Shown here piece by piece: positions 62,939 through 64,000 of a DNA stretch of 64,000 nt. The notes below the pieces were generated by a model. The model did no database searches. It worked only from the letters and a program-made list of their open reading frames with translations, and was not told where the DNA came from. Every line of letters starts with the position of its first letter. The stretch's first letter is position 1. Location: the NCBI GenBank assembly GCA_029215795.1, contig JARDYH010000001.1, positions 183,465,654 to 183,529,653 on the forward strand. The letters run 5' to 3'. This DNA is from Anniella stebbinsi. Its lineage: Eukaryota > Chordata > Lepidosauria > Squamata > Anniellidae. The position numbers and the translations under genes were made by a program.

Positions 62939-64000
62939 GGTATTGCATGGTAGGTATTTCCCCCTAAATCTTCAGAGACCCTTAAGATTGCTTTTGGGTT
63001 TCTGATTTCTGCTGCTTTCAGCAATCATTGCTGTGACTCAAGAGCTTGAGGGGCACCAGCCTTGCATTTGGTGCTTTAGTGAATAATGCAATACATATAT
63101 GGTTGCTTTTGTGGTATCATGCTTCCTTTTTTTCTGGTGGATCCATTTTCCTAGAGTTTTTTTCTGAATTTAACCTGTGAAATTTTCTGGAATTTGCCTC
63201 TATTCTTCCCCAGTCTCCTTCTTTTCCTTCTTTGGTTCACTGAAGTCCTGTCCTTATCATCATGGAAACCAGGCTACAATAACAAATGTATAACCAAAAA
63301 AATAGAAGAAGACACAGCTGGGGCTCCAACACATTATTAATATTAATGCTGATAATATTATATTTGGTCACTTAGATAATAAGATTCAAAACATGATAAC
63401 ATTGTAACATTTGTAAATAAAAACATATGGTTGTTGAACAGTTGCTGACAAAACAACTGGATGTTTCTTTGCAATGGCACAAAGTTAACTTCTATTTATA
63501 CATGGGGTAAAATTGCATGAAATGTGGATACATTCACATGTGTCTAACTATGGCATATCAAAATTAATGTACTCAAGCTATGGCTTCATGGAAAGGTAAA
63601 ATAATATCCTATAATTGTCCAATACCCTTTAGGTGCATATCTGGATCAGGCAACATGTCATATGGAGTAAACTGTATAAAATGAGAGGAAATTAACTTTT
63701 TTCTTGATATATGGCTTGTATCATTACTAAGGTCATTATTACAATTAGTCATTTGTAAGAGAATGTATTAGCTTTCCAACACAATTAAAAAAAATTAAAT
63801 ACAGGGCACTTGGTTCACATGATACAGATTAAATTAGAAAAGTTACAAAAAGATGGCTTTGGCCCTCTTGATGACATCATAAAAAGCTTAAGCAACCAAT
63901 CAGAATGGGCTATCACATAAAAATACAATCCAGAGACATACAACTTTCAGAAACTCATAATGAAGTTTTGCCAACTTACTTGATACTGATGTGTCAATTT
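62939..64000. other. AT-rich sequence to window end, nothing recognised
   Basis: No coding frame above chance, no transposon end and no tandem repeat was seen up to the window edge. Confidence 0.45.

Overview
The window looks like a gene-poor stretch of a squamate reptile (lizard or snake) nuclear genome. I found no host protein-coding gene, no tRNA or rRNA gene and nothing bacterial. The squamate call rests on the mix of transposons: CR1 and L2 LINEs in many ages, one L1 3' end, a Ty3/gypsy element, PIF/Harbinger elements, several hAT-like families, and the L2 3' tail containing ATAGCCGAAGCTCTCTGG at least seven times. The exact species cannot be read from the sequence. Almost every long open frame is a LINE, gypsy or Harbinger remnant or a chance frame in GC-rich or low-complexity DNA.

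Layout. 1-470: reverse CR1 ORF1 fragment cut by the window edge. 879-5032: a 4.15-kb PIF/Harbinger-like element with 34-bp terminal inverted repeats; it carries a frameshifted Myb/SANT accessory gene and a 344-codon frame but no visible nuclease. 6.0-14.3 kb: AT-rich background with short hAT-like palindromic MITEs, L2 tails, and a diverged ~610-bp tandem repeat split by an L2. 15.3-17.4 kb: reverse CR1 interrupted by a 799-bp CpG-rich hAT-like element with a perfect 8-bp target duplication. 17.4-20.8 kb: small dispersed repeats, a hairpin and a 206-bp tandem duplication. 21.0-23.75 kb: a long but broken L2 with endonuclease and reverse transcriptase. 25.85-27.8 kb: CR1 with a second CR1 3' end nested in it.

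27.8-49.3 kb is the most structured part. Two copies of an AT-rich palindromic element (27,832-28,752 and 46,605-49,327, opposite orientation) flank a very large inverted repeat. Its arms, 28,750-33,715 and 36,381-41,348, are about 4.97 kb each and differ at only about a dozen places seen by eye; the spacer is 2.67 kb. Each arm holds a half or whole MITE, a CR1, a Harbinger nuclease pseudogene, an L2 tail and an L1 ORF2 end. The right arm runs into a complete MITE with intact target duplication, while the left arm stops in the loop of that MITE, so the right arm looks ancestral. Then come a Harbinger-like MITE (42.94-43.45 kb) and a reverse Ty3/gypsy pol (43.6-46.6 kb) with a LINE tail in its RNase H.

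49.3-64 kb: a 66-bp tandem duplication, more CR1 and L2 fragments, a CpG-rich terminal-inverted-repeat element (56,580-56,939), further hAT-like MITEs, a CR1 endonuclease fragment (58.6-59.45 kb), and a 935-bp hAT-like element with a perfect 8-bp duplication (61,996-62,930). The elements do not form a pathway; the interest lies in nesting, inverted duplication and shared modules among non-autonomous hAT families.
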